Positions 56,537 through 64,000 of a stretch of DNA of 64,000 bases are shown here, in pieces. Numbering within the stretch: the first letter of the stretch is position 1; each line of letters starts with the position of its first letter. The translations under genes and the position numbers were made by a program. The notes under the pieces are model-generated. The model was given only the letters and a program-made list of their open reading frames with translations. It was not told where the DNA came from and ran no database searches. The DNA is from VAZQ01 sp963807865 (GTDB lineage Bacteria; Pseudomonadota; Alphaproteobacteria; Rhizobiales; Xanthobacteraceae), in contig CAWEDK010000032.1 of the NCBI GenBank assembly GCA_963807865.1, positions 62,001 to 126,000 on the forward strand. The letters run 5' to 3'.

Positions 56537-57517
56537 ATGCGCGCTGCCAGCTACGAGAAGAACGGATCGGCCCGCGAAGTGCTGCGCGTCGGCGACGTCG
56601 ATACCGGCGAACCGGGCCGGGGCGAAGTCCGCGTGCGGCTCGCGACCTCCGGGGTCAATCCATCCGACGTCAAGAGCCGTGCGGGCATCAACCGTAAAAT
56701 CGCGTTCCCGCGCGTGATCCCGCACAGCGACGGCGCCGGCGAGATCGACCGCGTGGGCGAAGGTGTCGCCGCCTCGCGCATCGGCGAACGGGTGTGGGTC
56801 TGGAACGGCCAATGGCGCCGCGCCTTCGGCACGGCGGCCGAAACCATCGTGCTGCCGGCCGAGCAGGCGGTGCGGCTGCCGGCAAACGTGAGCCTGGAAG
56901 CCGGCGCCTGCCTCGGCATTCCCGTCTTCACGGCGTATCAGGCGGTCGAATATGCCGGCATCGGCGATGGCTCGACCGTGCTGGTGGCGGCCGGCGCCGG
57001 AGCGGTCGGCCATTATGCCATCCAGTTCGCCAAGAAGAAGGGCGCGACCGTGCTCACCACCGTGAGTTCGTCCGCCAAGGCCGACCTCGCCCGGCGAGCG
57101 GGCGCCGACCATGTCATCGATTACAAGCGCGAGGAGGTCGGCGAGCGCGTCATGGCCATCACTGGCAAGCGCGGTGTCGACGCGGTGATCGAGATGGACC
57201 TCGCGGTCAATGCCCACCTGCTGCCCGACGTGCTCAGACCGGAGGGCATCGTGGCAATCTACGGCGGCAGCGCGCCGGAGCCGGCGATCCCGTTTCAGTT
57301 CCTGCTGCAGAACAGCATCACGCTGCGATTTTTTCTGGTCTATCTGATGCCGGCGGCGCTGCGCACGCGCGCCACCGCGGGCATCACCCGCATGCTGGAA
57401 GCGGACGCACTCATCCACAACGTGGCGCAGACCTTTGCGCTCGAAGACATCGTTGCCGCGCATGAAGCGGTGGAGGCCGGCAAGGCACTCGGCAACATCG
57501 TGGTGCGCACGGGCTAG
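56537..57517 (+). CDS. NADPH:quinone reductase-like MDR oxidoreductase
   Basis: Intact, 326 residues from ATG 56537 (AGGA seven bases before). The zinc-free MDR fold is shown by RVRLATSGVNPSDVKSRAG, VIPHSDGAGEIDRVGEGV, GSTVLVAAGAGAVGHYAIQF (AxxGxxG cofactor loop) and HVIDYKREEVGERVMAITG. The pattern is that of quinone oxidoreductase/zeta-crystallin. No zinc ligands are present. It lies between two copies of the CTAG palindromic unit, like a cassette: the upstream copy ends 11 bp before its start and its own stop TAG belongs to the downstream copy. Confidence 0.88.
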   Translation: MRAASYEKNGSAREVLRVGDVDTGEPGRGEVRVRLATSGVNPSDVKSRAGINRKIAFPRVIPHSDGAGEIDRVGEGVAASRIGERVWVWNGQWRRAFGTAAETIVLPAEQAVRLPANVSLEAGACLGIPVFTAYQAVEYAGIGDGSTVLVAAGAGAVGHYAIQFAKKKGATVLTTVSSSAKADLARRAGADHVIDYKREEVGERVMAITGKRGVDAVIEMDLAVNAHLLPDVLRPEGIVAIYGGSAPEPAIPFQFLLQNSITLRFFLVYLMPAALRTRATAGITRMLEADALIHNVAQTFALEDIVAAHEAVEAGKALGNIVVRTG

Positions 57518-57608
57518 TGTCCCGATTCCGAAGTTCGCATCGTTCTGCGGCACCCACATTTGCGAACTGGCGGCAATAACGATCCGGACTTGTGAACCGC
57601 CACACTAG
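57514..57608. repeat. Deleted A-B palindromic unit
   Basis: The left half matches hairpin A (ctagtgtcccgattccgaag and ttcgca), and the right half matches the end of hairpin B (gaaccgccacactag). A deletion joins them near tgcgaact/ggcggcaa. Length is 95 bp instead of 165. CTAG ends are intact at both sides. The left CTAG provides the stop codon of the quinone reductase gene, and the right one, read on the minus strand, provides that of the DUF6356 gene. Confidence 0.85.
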
Positions 57609-57826
57609 GTCCGTTTCGACCGCGCTGCGATGTCGGCGTGCAGGGATTTGATCGTGGCGGACGCAGTCGTCACGAACAGACAGGGAATGAGTGCGTGCAC
57701 GAACGCCGCCAACGCCGCACCGAACAGGCGCACCGAAACGCCAAGGGCGACACCGGCATGCTGAACATAGTTTTCGTCCACGGAACGCGGGTGAGCAAGA
57801 AAATACCTTTCGAGCACTTCTCGCAT
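57605..57826 (-). CDS. DUF6356 family small membrane protein
   Basis: 73 residues, intact. MREVLERYFLAHPRSVDENY, followed by HAGVALGVSVRLFGAALAAF and VHALIPCLFVTTASATIKSL, is the usual DUF6356 layout: one or two hydrophobic stretches and the conserved H-P-x-S-V-x-E/D-x-Y and H-x-x-x-P-F/C-L-F motifs. Function is unknown. Its TAG stop coincides with the right CTAG of the 57514-57608 element, so the gene abuts the repeat exactly as the quinone reductase gene does from the other side. Confidence 0.8.
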   Translation of the reverse strand: MREVLERYFLAHPRSVDENYVQHAGVALGVSVRLFGAALAAFVHALIPCLFVTTASATIKSLHADIAARSKRT

Positions 57827-57876
57827 AAATTTCGTCCCTTATCGTCGCTCCCAGTAGAACATTGTTCTCATACAGC

Positions 57877-57925
57877 GCTGCCAAGGTTGTAGCAACGTCA
57901 GAACACACCAACGTGGCAGCTTTTT
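57877..57925 (+). terminator. Hairpin with T-tract, possible terminator
   Basis: gctgcca and tggcagc pair over a long loop that also pairs in part (ggttg/caacg), followed by ttttt. No plus-strand gene ends just before it, so it may terminate a small RNA or be fortuitous. Confidence 0.28.
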
Positions 57926-57992
57926 CCCCTCCATGCGTCAGCCAACGTGAAAAGCACAGCCCTCCGAGTAGCCCGCTCCGCAATTCGTCCGG

Positions 57993-58631
57993 CTACCTGG
58001 CCGTTTGCCCGCGGTTCTTTCGCTTCCGGGCCGGCGGCTTGTGAGCGAGACGCGGCAGGTGGCGCTGGACCGCCGTCTGGATGCGCTCCGCGGTCACTCC
58101 GGGCGGCGCCTGATTGCGCGCCACGCAGCCGAGCATGCGCTGCACGAGATCGTAGTCGTGCTCATCCCGGTAGGGCTTGAGGTCGAGGTCGGCAGGGACC
58201 TTCTCCAGCCGCTCGTCGCCGATCTCCTTGACGTAGCTCTGGATGAACCGGTCGTATACGCGCCACGGAATCCCGGCGGCGCGGACCGCTGCCTGCTCGG
58301 CCCTCATCGCGATCTGGTGGGCGTGCAGGTAATGCAGGTCGAGCCGGTCGATCAGCGTCTTCTCCACCTCCTCGTGCAGGATCAGATAGCGGTCGATGTC
58401 GATCTCGCGGCCGTCGTAACGCATCGATTCCGGCATGTGCCGGTCGATGTAGATCACGTCGCCGTCAAGGCTGTAGCCGGCGAGATAGGGGATGTCGTGG
58501 TCGCGATCGAGACGCTTGACGCGGCGCACGACGGCGTCGAGCGCACGGTCCATCATCAGGGTCGAGATGTACCATTCCGGCAGCCGCAGTTTCCTGTGCG
58601 GCGTCTCCGGATGGCAGCGGCGATGCGTCAT
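57993..58631 (-). CDS. Conserved hypothetical protein, soluble
   Basis: 212 residues, intact. No signal or membrane segment. Sequence features are WYISTLMMDRALDAVVRRVK, IPYLAGYSLDGDVIYIDRHM, ILHEEVEKTLIDRLDLHYLH, AHQIAMRAEQAAVRAAGIPW and a basic end (LPRLAHKPPARKRKNRG). HE-V and HYLHAHQIA histidine clusters could bind metal, but no enzyme family is recognised. It lies between the DUF6356 gene and gyrB and is divergent from the small ORF at 58776. Confidence 0.7.
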   Translation of the reverse strand: MTHRRCHPETPHRKLRLPEWYISTLMMDRALDAVVRRVKRLDRDHDIPYLAGYSLDGDVIYIDRHMPESMRYDGREIDIDRYLILHEEVEKTLIDRLDLHYLHAHQIAMRAEQAAVRAAGIPWRVYDRFIQSYVKEIGDERLEKVPADLDLKPYRDEHDYDLVQRMLGCVARNQAPPGVTAERIQTAVQRHLPRLAHKPPARKRKNRGQTAR

Positions 58632-58775
58632 GGCGCGGCTCCTGGATGCGGGCCGTTCAATTCAACCGCCGCGGGTTCCACAAAGTCCAGCGGCAGATTG
58701 GGATTGTGCGCAGGGAACGTCTACGCGGCTTTGCGCTTAACAACACGGGAGGCTGGTGACCCCAAGGCCCGTGCC

Positions 58776-59042
58776 ATGGACGATCGATCGAACATTGCCG
58801 ACACGCCGCGCGGCCAGATCGCAAAGCGGCTGCAGGACGCAATTGACGAACTGCACGCCAATGTGGCGCGGGTGGAACTGTGGGCGTCTGCACTGACGAG
58901 CTTCAGCCAGCCGATTCCCGACTACCGCACGAGCGAAAAGCTGGAGCTCAACAGAGCCCGCATGCTGGCCAAGAAAAGCCCCGGCGAAGGGGCCGATCCG
59001 GCCGGTTCCGAGCGCCGCGAGAGCGCCTCGAATTGGCCTTGA
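58776..59042 (+). CDS. Small hypothetical protein
   Basis: 88 residues from ATG 58776. A mostly helical, polar sequence: QIAKRLQDAIDELHANVARV and ELWASALTSFSQPIPDYRTS, then a charged tail (KSPGEGADPAGSERRE). The longer frame begins inside the upstream minus-strand gene and is unlikely. No family is recognised. It is plausibly a real small gene because codon use fits its neighbours, but support is limited. Confidence 0.5.
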   Translation: MDDRSNIADTPRGQIAKRLQDAIDELHANVARVELWASALTSFSQPIPDYRTSEKLELNRARMLAKKSPGEGADPAGSERRESASNWP

Positions 59043-59070
59043 AATTCCTTTATATACAACTACTTAAAGC

Positions 59071-59099
59071 TTGCACTTTGGGCTGTACGACACTCTGAT
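59071..59099 (+). promoter_or_regulatory. Possible gyrB promoter
   Basis: ttgcac and tctgat are separated by 17 bp, in an AT-rich stretch 75-100 bp before ATG 59173 (each matches four of six consensus bases). It is the only reasonable arrangement in the gap before gyrB. Confidence 0.33.
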
Positions 59100-59172
59100 T
59101 TCGTGTCACATGAAATGCATCTTTTGCAGCTCTTTCCGCGACTGATTCGCACGACTGATTCGAAGGTTCTTC

Positions 59173-61605
59173 ATGGCTGAACCCGCCCGCCAGACTCCGC
59201 CCTCGGTGTCCGATTATGGGGCTGAGTCGATCAAGGTCCTCAAGGGCCTCGACGCGGTGCGCAAACGGCCCGGCATGTATATCGGCGACACCGATGACGG
59301 GTCGGGCCTCCACCACATGGTCTACGAGGCGGTGGACAACGCCATCGACGAGGCGCTGGCCGGCCACGCCAAGGAGGTCACCGTCACGCTCAATCCGGAC
59401 GGTTCCTGCACGGTGCGCGACGACGGCCGCGGCATCCCCACCGACATCCACAAGGGCGAGGGCATCTCCGCGGCCGAGGTCATCATGACCCAGCTCCACG
59501 CCGGCGGGAAATTCGACCAGAACTCCTACAAGGTGTCGGGCGGCCTGCATGGCGTCGGCGTCTCGGTGGTGAACGCGCTCTCGACCTGGCTCAAGCTCAC
59601 CATCTGGCGCGACGGCAAGGAACACTTCATCGAGTTCCGCGACGGCGAGGCGGTCGCTCCGCTCAAGGTCGTCGGCGACGTGGAGGGCAAGCGCGGCACC
59701 GAGGTGACGTTCCTGCCCAGCACCAAGACCTTCACGATGACCGAGTTCGACTTCCCGACGCTGGAACACCGGCTGCGCGAGCTTGCCTTCCTCAATTCCG
59801 GCGTCCTGATCGTGCTGGCCGACAAGCGCCACGCGGTCGAGAAGCGCGAGGAGTTGCGCTACGAGGGCGGCGTCGAGGCGTTCGTCCGCTATCTCGACCG
59901 CAACAAGGCCCCGCTCCTTCCCGCGCCAATCATGTTACAGGCCGAGCGCGACGGCATCACGGTCGAATGCGCGCTGTGGTGGAACGACGGCTATCACGAG
60001 ACGGTGCTCTGCTTCACCAACAACATCCCGCAGCGCGATGGCGGCACCCATCTGGCCGGCTTCCGCGGTGCGCTCACCCGCCAGGTCACCGGATATGCGG
60101 AGAAGGGCGGCGTTGCGCAGAAGGAGAAGGTCGCGCTCACCGGCGACGACTGTCGCGAGGGCTTGACCGCCGTACTCTCCTGCAAGGTACCCGACCCGAA
60201 ATTCTCCTCGCAGACCAAGGACAAGCTCGTTTCCTCCGAGGTGCGTCCGGTGGTCGAGGGCGTCGTCAACGACGCACTGAAAGCATGGTTCGAGGAGCAT
60301 CCCGCCGAAGCCCGAATCATCGTCGGCAAGGTGGTTCAGGCCGCAGCCGCGCGCGAAGCAGCGCGTAAGGCCCGCGAACTCACCCGCAGGAAGGGCGCAC
60401 TCGACATCTCGTCGCTGCCCGGCAAGCTCGCCGACTGCCAGGAGCGCGATCCAGCGAAATCCGAACTGTTCATCGTCGAGGGCGATTCGGCCGGCGGTTC
60501 CGCCAAGCAGGGCCGCAACCGCGAGTTCCAGGCGGTGCTGCCGCTGCGCGGCAAGATCCTCAACGTCGAACGCGTGCGCTTCGACAAGATGCTGTCGTCC
60601 GAGCAGATCGGCACCCTGATCATGGCGCTCGGCACCGGCATCGGGCACGACGAGTTCTCGGCCGACAAGCTGCGCTATCACAAGATCATCATCATGACGG
60701 ACGCCGACGTCGACGGTTCGCACATCCGCACCCTGCTGCTGACGTTCTTCTACCGCCAGATGCGCGAGATCATCGACCGTGGCCATCTCTTCATCGCCCA
60801 GCCGCCGCTCTACAAGGTCTCACGCGGCAAGTCCGAGCAGTATCTCAAGGACGAGCGCGCGCTGGAGGACTTTCTCGTCTCGACCGGGCTCGAGGACACG
60901 GTGCTTCGGCTCGCCAGCGGCGAAGAGCGCGCCGGCGACGATCTCCTCGCCCTGGTCGAGCAGGCGCGCACGATCCGCAACGTCCTGCACGGCCTGCACA
61001 GCCGCTACAGCCGCCATGTCATCGAGCAGGCGGCAATCGCCGGGGTGCTGACGCCGGAAATCTTCGGCGATCCGCAAAAGGCCACGGCCGCCGCGCAATA
61101 CATCGCCCGCCGCCTCGACGCCCTTTCGGAGGAAACCGAACGCGGCTGGCAGGGGCTGTTCACCGAAGGCGAAGGCTTCAGCTTCGAGCGCACCGTGCGC
61201 GGCGTCAAGGAGGTCGCGATCATCGATCAGGCGCTGCTTGGCTCGGCCGACGCGCGCAAGCTCGACGAGCACGCCGTCACTCTGCAGGCGATCTACCCGA
61301 AGCAGGGCATGTTACGCCGCAAGGACGAGCAGTGGCCGATTCACGGACCCGTCAGCCTGTTCGAACAGGTGACGGCGGCCGGTCGCAAGGGGCTGTCGCT
61401 GCAGCGCTACAAGGGGCTCGGCGAGATGAACCCCAGTCAGCTCTGGGAAACGACGCTCGACACCAACGCGCGCTCGCTGCTGCAGGTGACCGTCAAGGAA
61501 ATCGACGACGCCGACGACCTCTTCACCAAGCTGATGGGCGACGTGGTCGAGCCGCGCCGGGACTTCATCCAGGAGAACGCGCTCTACGCCAGCGTGGATG
61601 TGTAG
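59173..61605 (+). CDS. gyrB: DNA gyrase subunit B
   Basis: Intact, 810 residues. ATPase domain: RPGMYIGDTDDGSGLHHMVY, NAIDEALAGHAKEV and DDGRGIP; the transducer has GGLHGVGVSVVNALS. The TOPRIM domain carries LFIVEGDSAGGSAKQGRNRE and MTDADVDGSHIRTLLLTFFY. The C-terminus contains QRYKGLGEMNPSQLWETTLD, diagnostic of GyrB rather than ParE. The length is normal for alphaproteobacteria. Gyrase is the main negative supercoiling enzyme. Five features, including the two palindrome units, separate it from recF. Confidence 0.97.
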   Translation: MAEPARQTPPSVSDYGAESIKVLKGLDAVRKRPGMYIGDTDDGSGLHHMVYEAVDNAIDEALAGHAKEVTVTLNPDGSCTVRDDGRGIPTDIHKGEGISAAEVIMTQLHAGGKFDQNSYKVSGGLHGVGVSVVNALSTWLKLTIWRDGKEHFIEFRDGEAVAPLKVVGDVEGKRGTEVTFLPSTKTFTMTEFDFPTLEHRLRELAFLNSGVLIVLADKRHAVEKREELRYEGGVEAFVRYLDRNKAPLLPAPIMLQAERDGITVECALWWNDGYHETVLCFTNNIPQRDGGTHLAGFRGALTRQVTGYAEKGGVAQKEKVALTGDDCREGLTAVLSCKVPDPKFSSQTKDKLVSSEVRPVVEGVVNDALKAWFEEHPAEARIIVGKVVQAAAAREAARKARELTRRKGALDISSLPGKLADCQERDPAKSELFIVEGDSAGGSAKQGRNREFQAVLPLRGKILNVERVRFDKMLSSEQIGTLIMALGTGIGHDEFSADKLRYHKIIIMTDADVDGSHIRTLLLTFFYRQMREIIDRGHLFIAQPPLYKVSRGKSEQYLKDERALEDFLVSTGLEDTVLRLASGEERAGDDLLALVEQARTIRNVLHGLHSRYSRHVIEQAAIAGVLTPEIFGDPQKATAAAQYIARRLDALSEETERGWQGLFTEGEGFSFERTVRGVKEVAIIDQALLGSADARKLDEHAVTLQAIYPKQGMLRRKDEQWPIHGPVSLFEQVTAAGRKGLSLQRYKGLGEMNPSQLWETTLDTNARSLLQVTVKEIDDADDLFTKLMGDVVEPRRDFIQENALYASVDV

Positions 61606-61613
61606 GACGCAGG

Positions 61614-62609
61614 TCACTGCGGCTTGATGCCGGAAAACCGGATGACCTCCTCGGATTGCGATTTTTCCTCGGCCATCTTGAGCTGCAGCGCGTCGGGGCC
61701 CGCTCCGATCCATTCGTAGCCGGCGCGCTCGGCCTTCTCGACCAGCGCAGGATCCTTCACCAGCTTGCCGACCTCGGCGACCAGCAGCGACACCACCTCC
61801 GGCGGGGTGCCGGCCGGCGCCATCAGCGCGGTGAATATCTCGGCGACGAAATTCGAGAAGCCGAGTTCGATCATCGTCGGCACTTCCGGCAGCGTGCGCC
61901 AGCGCCGTTCGCCGCTGACCACAAGCCCCGCCAGCGTGCCGGCGCGCACCAGCGGCTCGCCTGCCGGCAGCGCGGTGGAGCCGAGCTGAGTGGTTTCGGT
62001 CAGCAGCGACTGCACCACCTGCCCGCCACTCGGATAGGGCACATGCTGGACATCGATGTCGGCGCGCTGCTTGAGCAACTCGACCGCAAAGTGCCCCTTG
62101 GTGCCGATGCCGGGGGTCGAATAGTTCAATTGCCCCGGCCTGGCCTTGGCGAGCGCGATGAAATCCATCAGGCCCTTGGCGAAATCCGGCTTTGCCAGCA
62201 TCAGGTTGGGCGAGGTGCCAAGCAGCGAGATCGGCACGAAATCCTTGACGGGGTCGTAAGCCACGCTCTTGTGCAGGAGCGGGTTAACGACCAGCGAACT
62301 GGAGCACAGCAGCAGCGTGTAGCCGTCGGGCTTGGCGCGCGCAGCTGCCGCGACCGCGATGTTGCCGCCGGCGCCGCCACGATTCTCGATGACGACACTC
62401 TGGCCGAGTTGCCTGGACAGCGGATCGACGATGACCCGCGCCAGGATATCGACCGGGCCGGCCGGCGCGAACGGCACGATCATGCGGATCGGACCGGCTC
62501 CCGGATAGGCGGGCTGCGCGGTGGAACGGCGGATCGTTGACAGCGCCGCCATCGAGGCGGCAGCGCCGGCGAGCACATTGCGGCGATTGGGATTGCTCTT
62601 CGTCATCAT
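61614..62609 (-). CDS. TctC/Bug-family solute-binding protein
   Basis: Intact, about 331 residues from ATG 62609 or 62606 (MM). The N-terminus PNRRNVLAGAAASMAAL has a twin-arginine pattern. The mature protein shows PIRMIVPFAPAGPVDILARV, QSVVIENRGGAGGNIAVAAA, KPDGYTLLLCSSSLVVNPLL, LNYSTPGIGTKGHFAVELLK, VPYPSGGQVVQSLLTETTQL and LPEVPTMIELGFSNF. A carboxylate ligand is usual. Its start overlaps the stop of the Rieske oxygenase gene, so both are one translational unit, which suggests the binding protein imports the oxygenase substrate. Confidence 0.88.
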   Translation of the reverse strand: MMTKSNPNRRNVLAGAAASMAALSTIRRSTAQPAYPGAGPIRMIVPFAPAGPVDILARVIVDPLSRQLGQSVVIENRGGAGGNIAVAAAARAKPDGYTLLLCSSSLVVNPLLHKSVAYDPVKDFVPISLLGTSPNLMLAKPDFAKGLMDFIALAKARPGQLNYSTPGIGTKGHFAVELLKQRADIDVQHVPYPSGGQVVQSLLTETTQLGSTALPAGEPLVRAGTLAGLVVSGERRWRTLPEVPTMIELGFSNFVAEIFTALMAPAGTPPEVVSLLVAEVGKLVKDPALVEKAERAGYEWIGAGPDALQLKMAEEKSQSEEVIRFSGIKPQ

Positions 62610-63914
62610 GAGGCCCAGCTCGATGCCTGGCGGCGGACCGCGTCGGTCTTTTGCCAGTAGGATTGCCAGCCGTCGGCCGGTCCGATGCCGTCGATGGCGG
62701 CGGGACCGGTGAGGCGGGCGGCGGAAGGAGCGTCGAGCACCATCAGCGGCTTGCCGCCGCTGCTCGCCTGCTCGATCGCCGCGCGCAACAGGCGGCGATA
62801 GGCGCTGATCGCCTTGTCGGACTGGCCGAGGTGCTCCCTGGTGCGGTCCTGGATCGTACCCATCGATTCGCAGGCCCACTGGTCGTGCACGTTGATGTCG
62901 GCGCCCATGCCCGTATAGGTCGCGTGCTCCTGCTCGTGCGGGTCATAGCCGTAGTCGTTGCTCTTGTTCTTGCGCGGAATGTAGTCGGGCAACTCGTAGA
63001 GCTCGAGCCGCTGGCGGCGCATCTCGTCCTTGTCGACCGCCGCGCCGAAGCTGGTGAAGATGGCGTACCAATAGTGCCGGGTGTCGTCGATCGGCACGTG
63101 CCACTGCGTGATCGTCATCTCGCTGCGACATCGGGATGCAGAACGCGTGCGGGAACAGCAGATTGGTCACCCGCACGTGGGTGTTGGCGTCGCTGATCCG
63201 CCGCAGGGTGACGACGCGCATGCCGTAGTCGGTCGGCTCGACCTCGATCTGCGGGCGCGGATGCTCGCGCATGATGCGGGTCATCGGCATGTCGGAATCG
63301 ATCGAGTGGTCGCGGAACAGCTTGCCGTAGCCCTGCGACATGTCCTCGTCGTGGAAGAAGCGATGCAGGAACGAGGTGTGGGCGGGGTCGATGCCGACTT
63401 CGAGCGACTGCAGCCAGTTGCAGTCGATCATGCCCTTGAACGCGAAGGTGTGGGTCGAGGGCGCCATGAAGCAGTCGAAATGGGGAAACGCCGGCGGCTC
63501 GCCGCCGCCCAGATAGGCAAACAGGATGCCGCTCTTCTCGATCACCGGATAGGCCTTCTGCCGGATGTTGGCGCACATCCGGCTGCCTTCCGGCTCGGCC
63601 GGCGTTTCCAGGCATTGGCCGGTCGACGTCGAACAGCCAGCCGTGGAACGCGCAGCGCAGCCCCTCGTTCTCCAGCCGGCCGTAGGCCAGATCGGTGCCG
63701 CGGTGCGGACAGCCGCGCTCGATAGCCCATAGCGGCCCTGGCCGTCGCGAAACATGACCAGGTTCTCGCCGAGCAGGCGCACCGGCTTGACCGGCCGGTT
63801 GCCGGCAAGTTCGTCGACCAGCGCGGCGGGCTGCCAGTAGCGGCGCATCAGCGCGCCCGCGGGCGTATTGGGACCGGTCCGGGTGATCAGGTCGTTCTGC
63901 TCGGTGCTCAGCAT
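62606..63914 (-). CDS. Rieske non-heme iron oxygenase, large subunit (frameshifted)
   Basis: About 436 residues. The N-terminus MLSTEQNDLITRTGPNTPAG and RYWQPAALVDELA are typical of phthalate-type oxygenases. The Rieske centre is split by frame changes but reads as ERGCPHRGTDLAYGR and LRCAFHGWLFDVD (C-x-H and C-x2-H). The catalytic iron site follows: QSLEVGIDPAHTSFLHRFFH. Frame changes lie near 63725, 63610 and 63118; the C-terminal part (WYAIFTSFGAAVDKDEMRRQ, YDPHEQEHATYTGMGADINV) is intact. Such enzymes hydroxylate or demethylate aromatic acids. A reductase gene is not in the window. Confidence 0.87.
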
Positions 63915-64000
63915 GGCGTGGTTCCGTCAAATTCGCTTTTGCGATGCGCTCCAACTTACCGGATCGGCGCCACCGCAGGCCAGAGGCGCGCGGAACCCGG

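Noticed and set aside
56199..57608. Reading the palindromes as integron attC sites
   Set aside because: They share traits with attC (structure kept while sequence varies, asymmetric bulges, location behind genes), but there is no GTTRRRY-type core site, no integrase and no cassette array with promoterless ORFs. CTAG ends argue for a different mechanism.
1..64000. tRNA or rRNA genes
   Set aside because: No cloverleaf pattern with a GGTTCRA arm and no rRNA-like sequence was found on either strand by eye; ggttcgtattcgagcc near 50570 has no partner stems.

Overview
The window is about 64 kb of high-GC chromosome from an alphaproteobacterium. It most likely belongs to Hyphomicrobiales near Bradyrhizobium, Rhodopseudomonas or Xanthobacteraceae. 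That placement is inferred from the gene content: full-length glnD, rpsT-dnaA-dnaN-recF-gyrB, a DUF6356 protein, many TctC/TRAP/ABC solute-binding proteins, fused ferredoxin oxidoreductase subunits, and dispersed palindromic repeats of the rhizobial kind. No rRNA, tRNA, CRISPR array, prophage or transposase gene was seen.

Layout. 0-6.7 kb: end of a TRAP permease, a SnoaL-like secreted protein, two fused 2-oxoacid (indolepyruvate-type) ferredoxin oxidoreductase genes, an amidohydrolase and a ModA-like binding protein. 6.7-19.5 kb: mutS and glnD, separated by a TctC protein, a membrane protein, OsmC, a zinc alcohol dehydrogenase and an SsuABC-like importer. 19.6-27.1 kb: eutBC, an ABC-2 exporter, a class A PBP and an SDR. 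27.1-38.1 kb: a MetE-like protein, TRAP and Liv binding proteins, an Lrp regulator, a DUF2652-SRPBCC protein, a class V aminotransferase and an ornithine aminotransferase/dimethylargininase pair. 38.2-44.6 kb: a histidine-rich secreted protein, a candidate tiny-ORF transcript, a Tat-exported serine hydrolase, dienelactone hydrolase, a polysaccharide export lipoprotein, MsrA and a GlcG-like protein. 44.8-49.6 kb: maeB, a Tat amidohydrolase and a DapA-family aldolase. 49.7-61.6 kb: rpsT, dnaA, dnaN, recF and gyrB with unrelated genes interspersed. 61.6-64 kb: a TctC protein overlapping a Rieske oxygenase.

Two window-wide properties matter. First, about 19 genes, including dnaA, mutS and maeB, are broken by single-base frameshifts while their motifs remain intact. 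Essential genes are hit as often as accessory ones, so sequencing or assembly error is the likeliest cause; these loci are annotated as single reconstructed genes. Second, there is a family of CTAG-bounded palindromes at 11.5 kb and 56.2-57.6 kb. Four diverged hairpins share one geometry, their two arms change together so pairing is kept, and they are arranged as 165-bp two-hairpin units. Their terminal CTAG supplies the TAG stop codon of three flanking genes. This is the most unusual feature here and the best candidate for an undescribed element.
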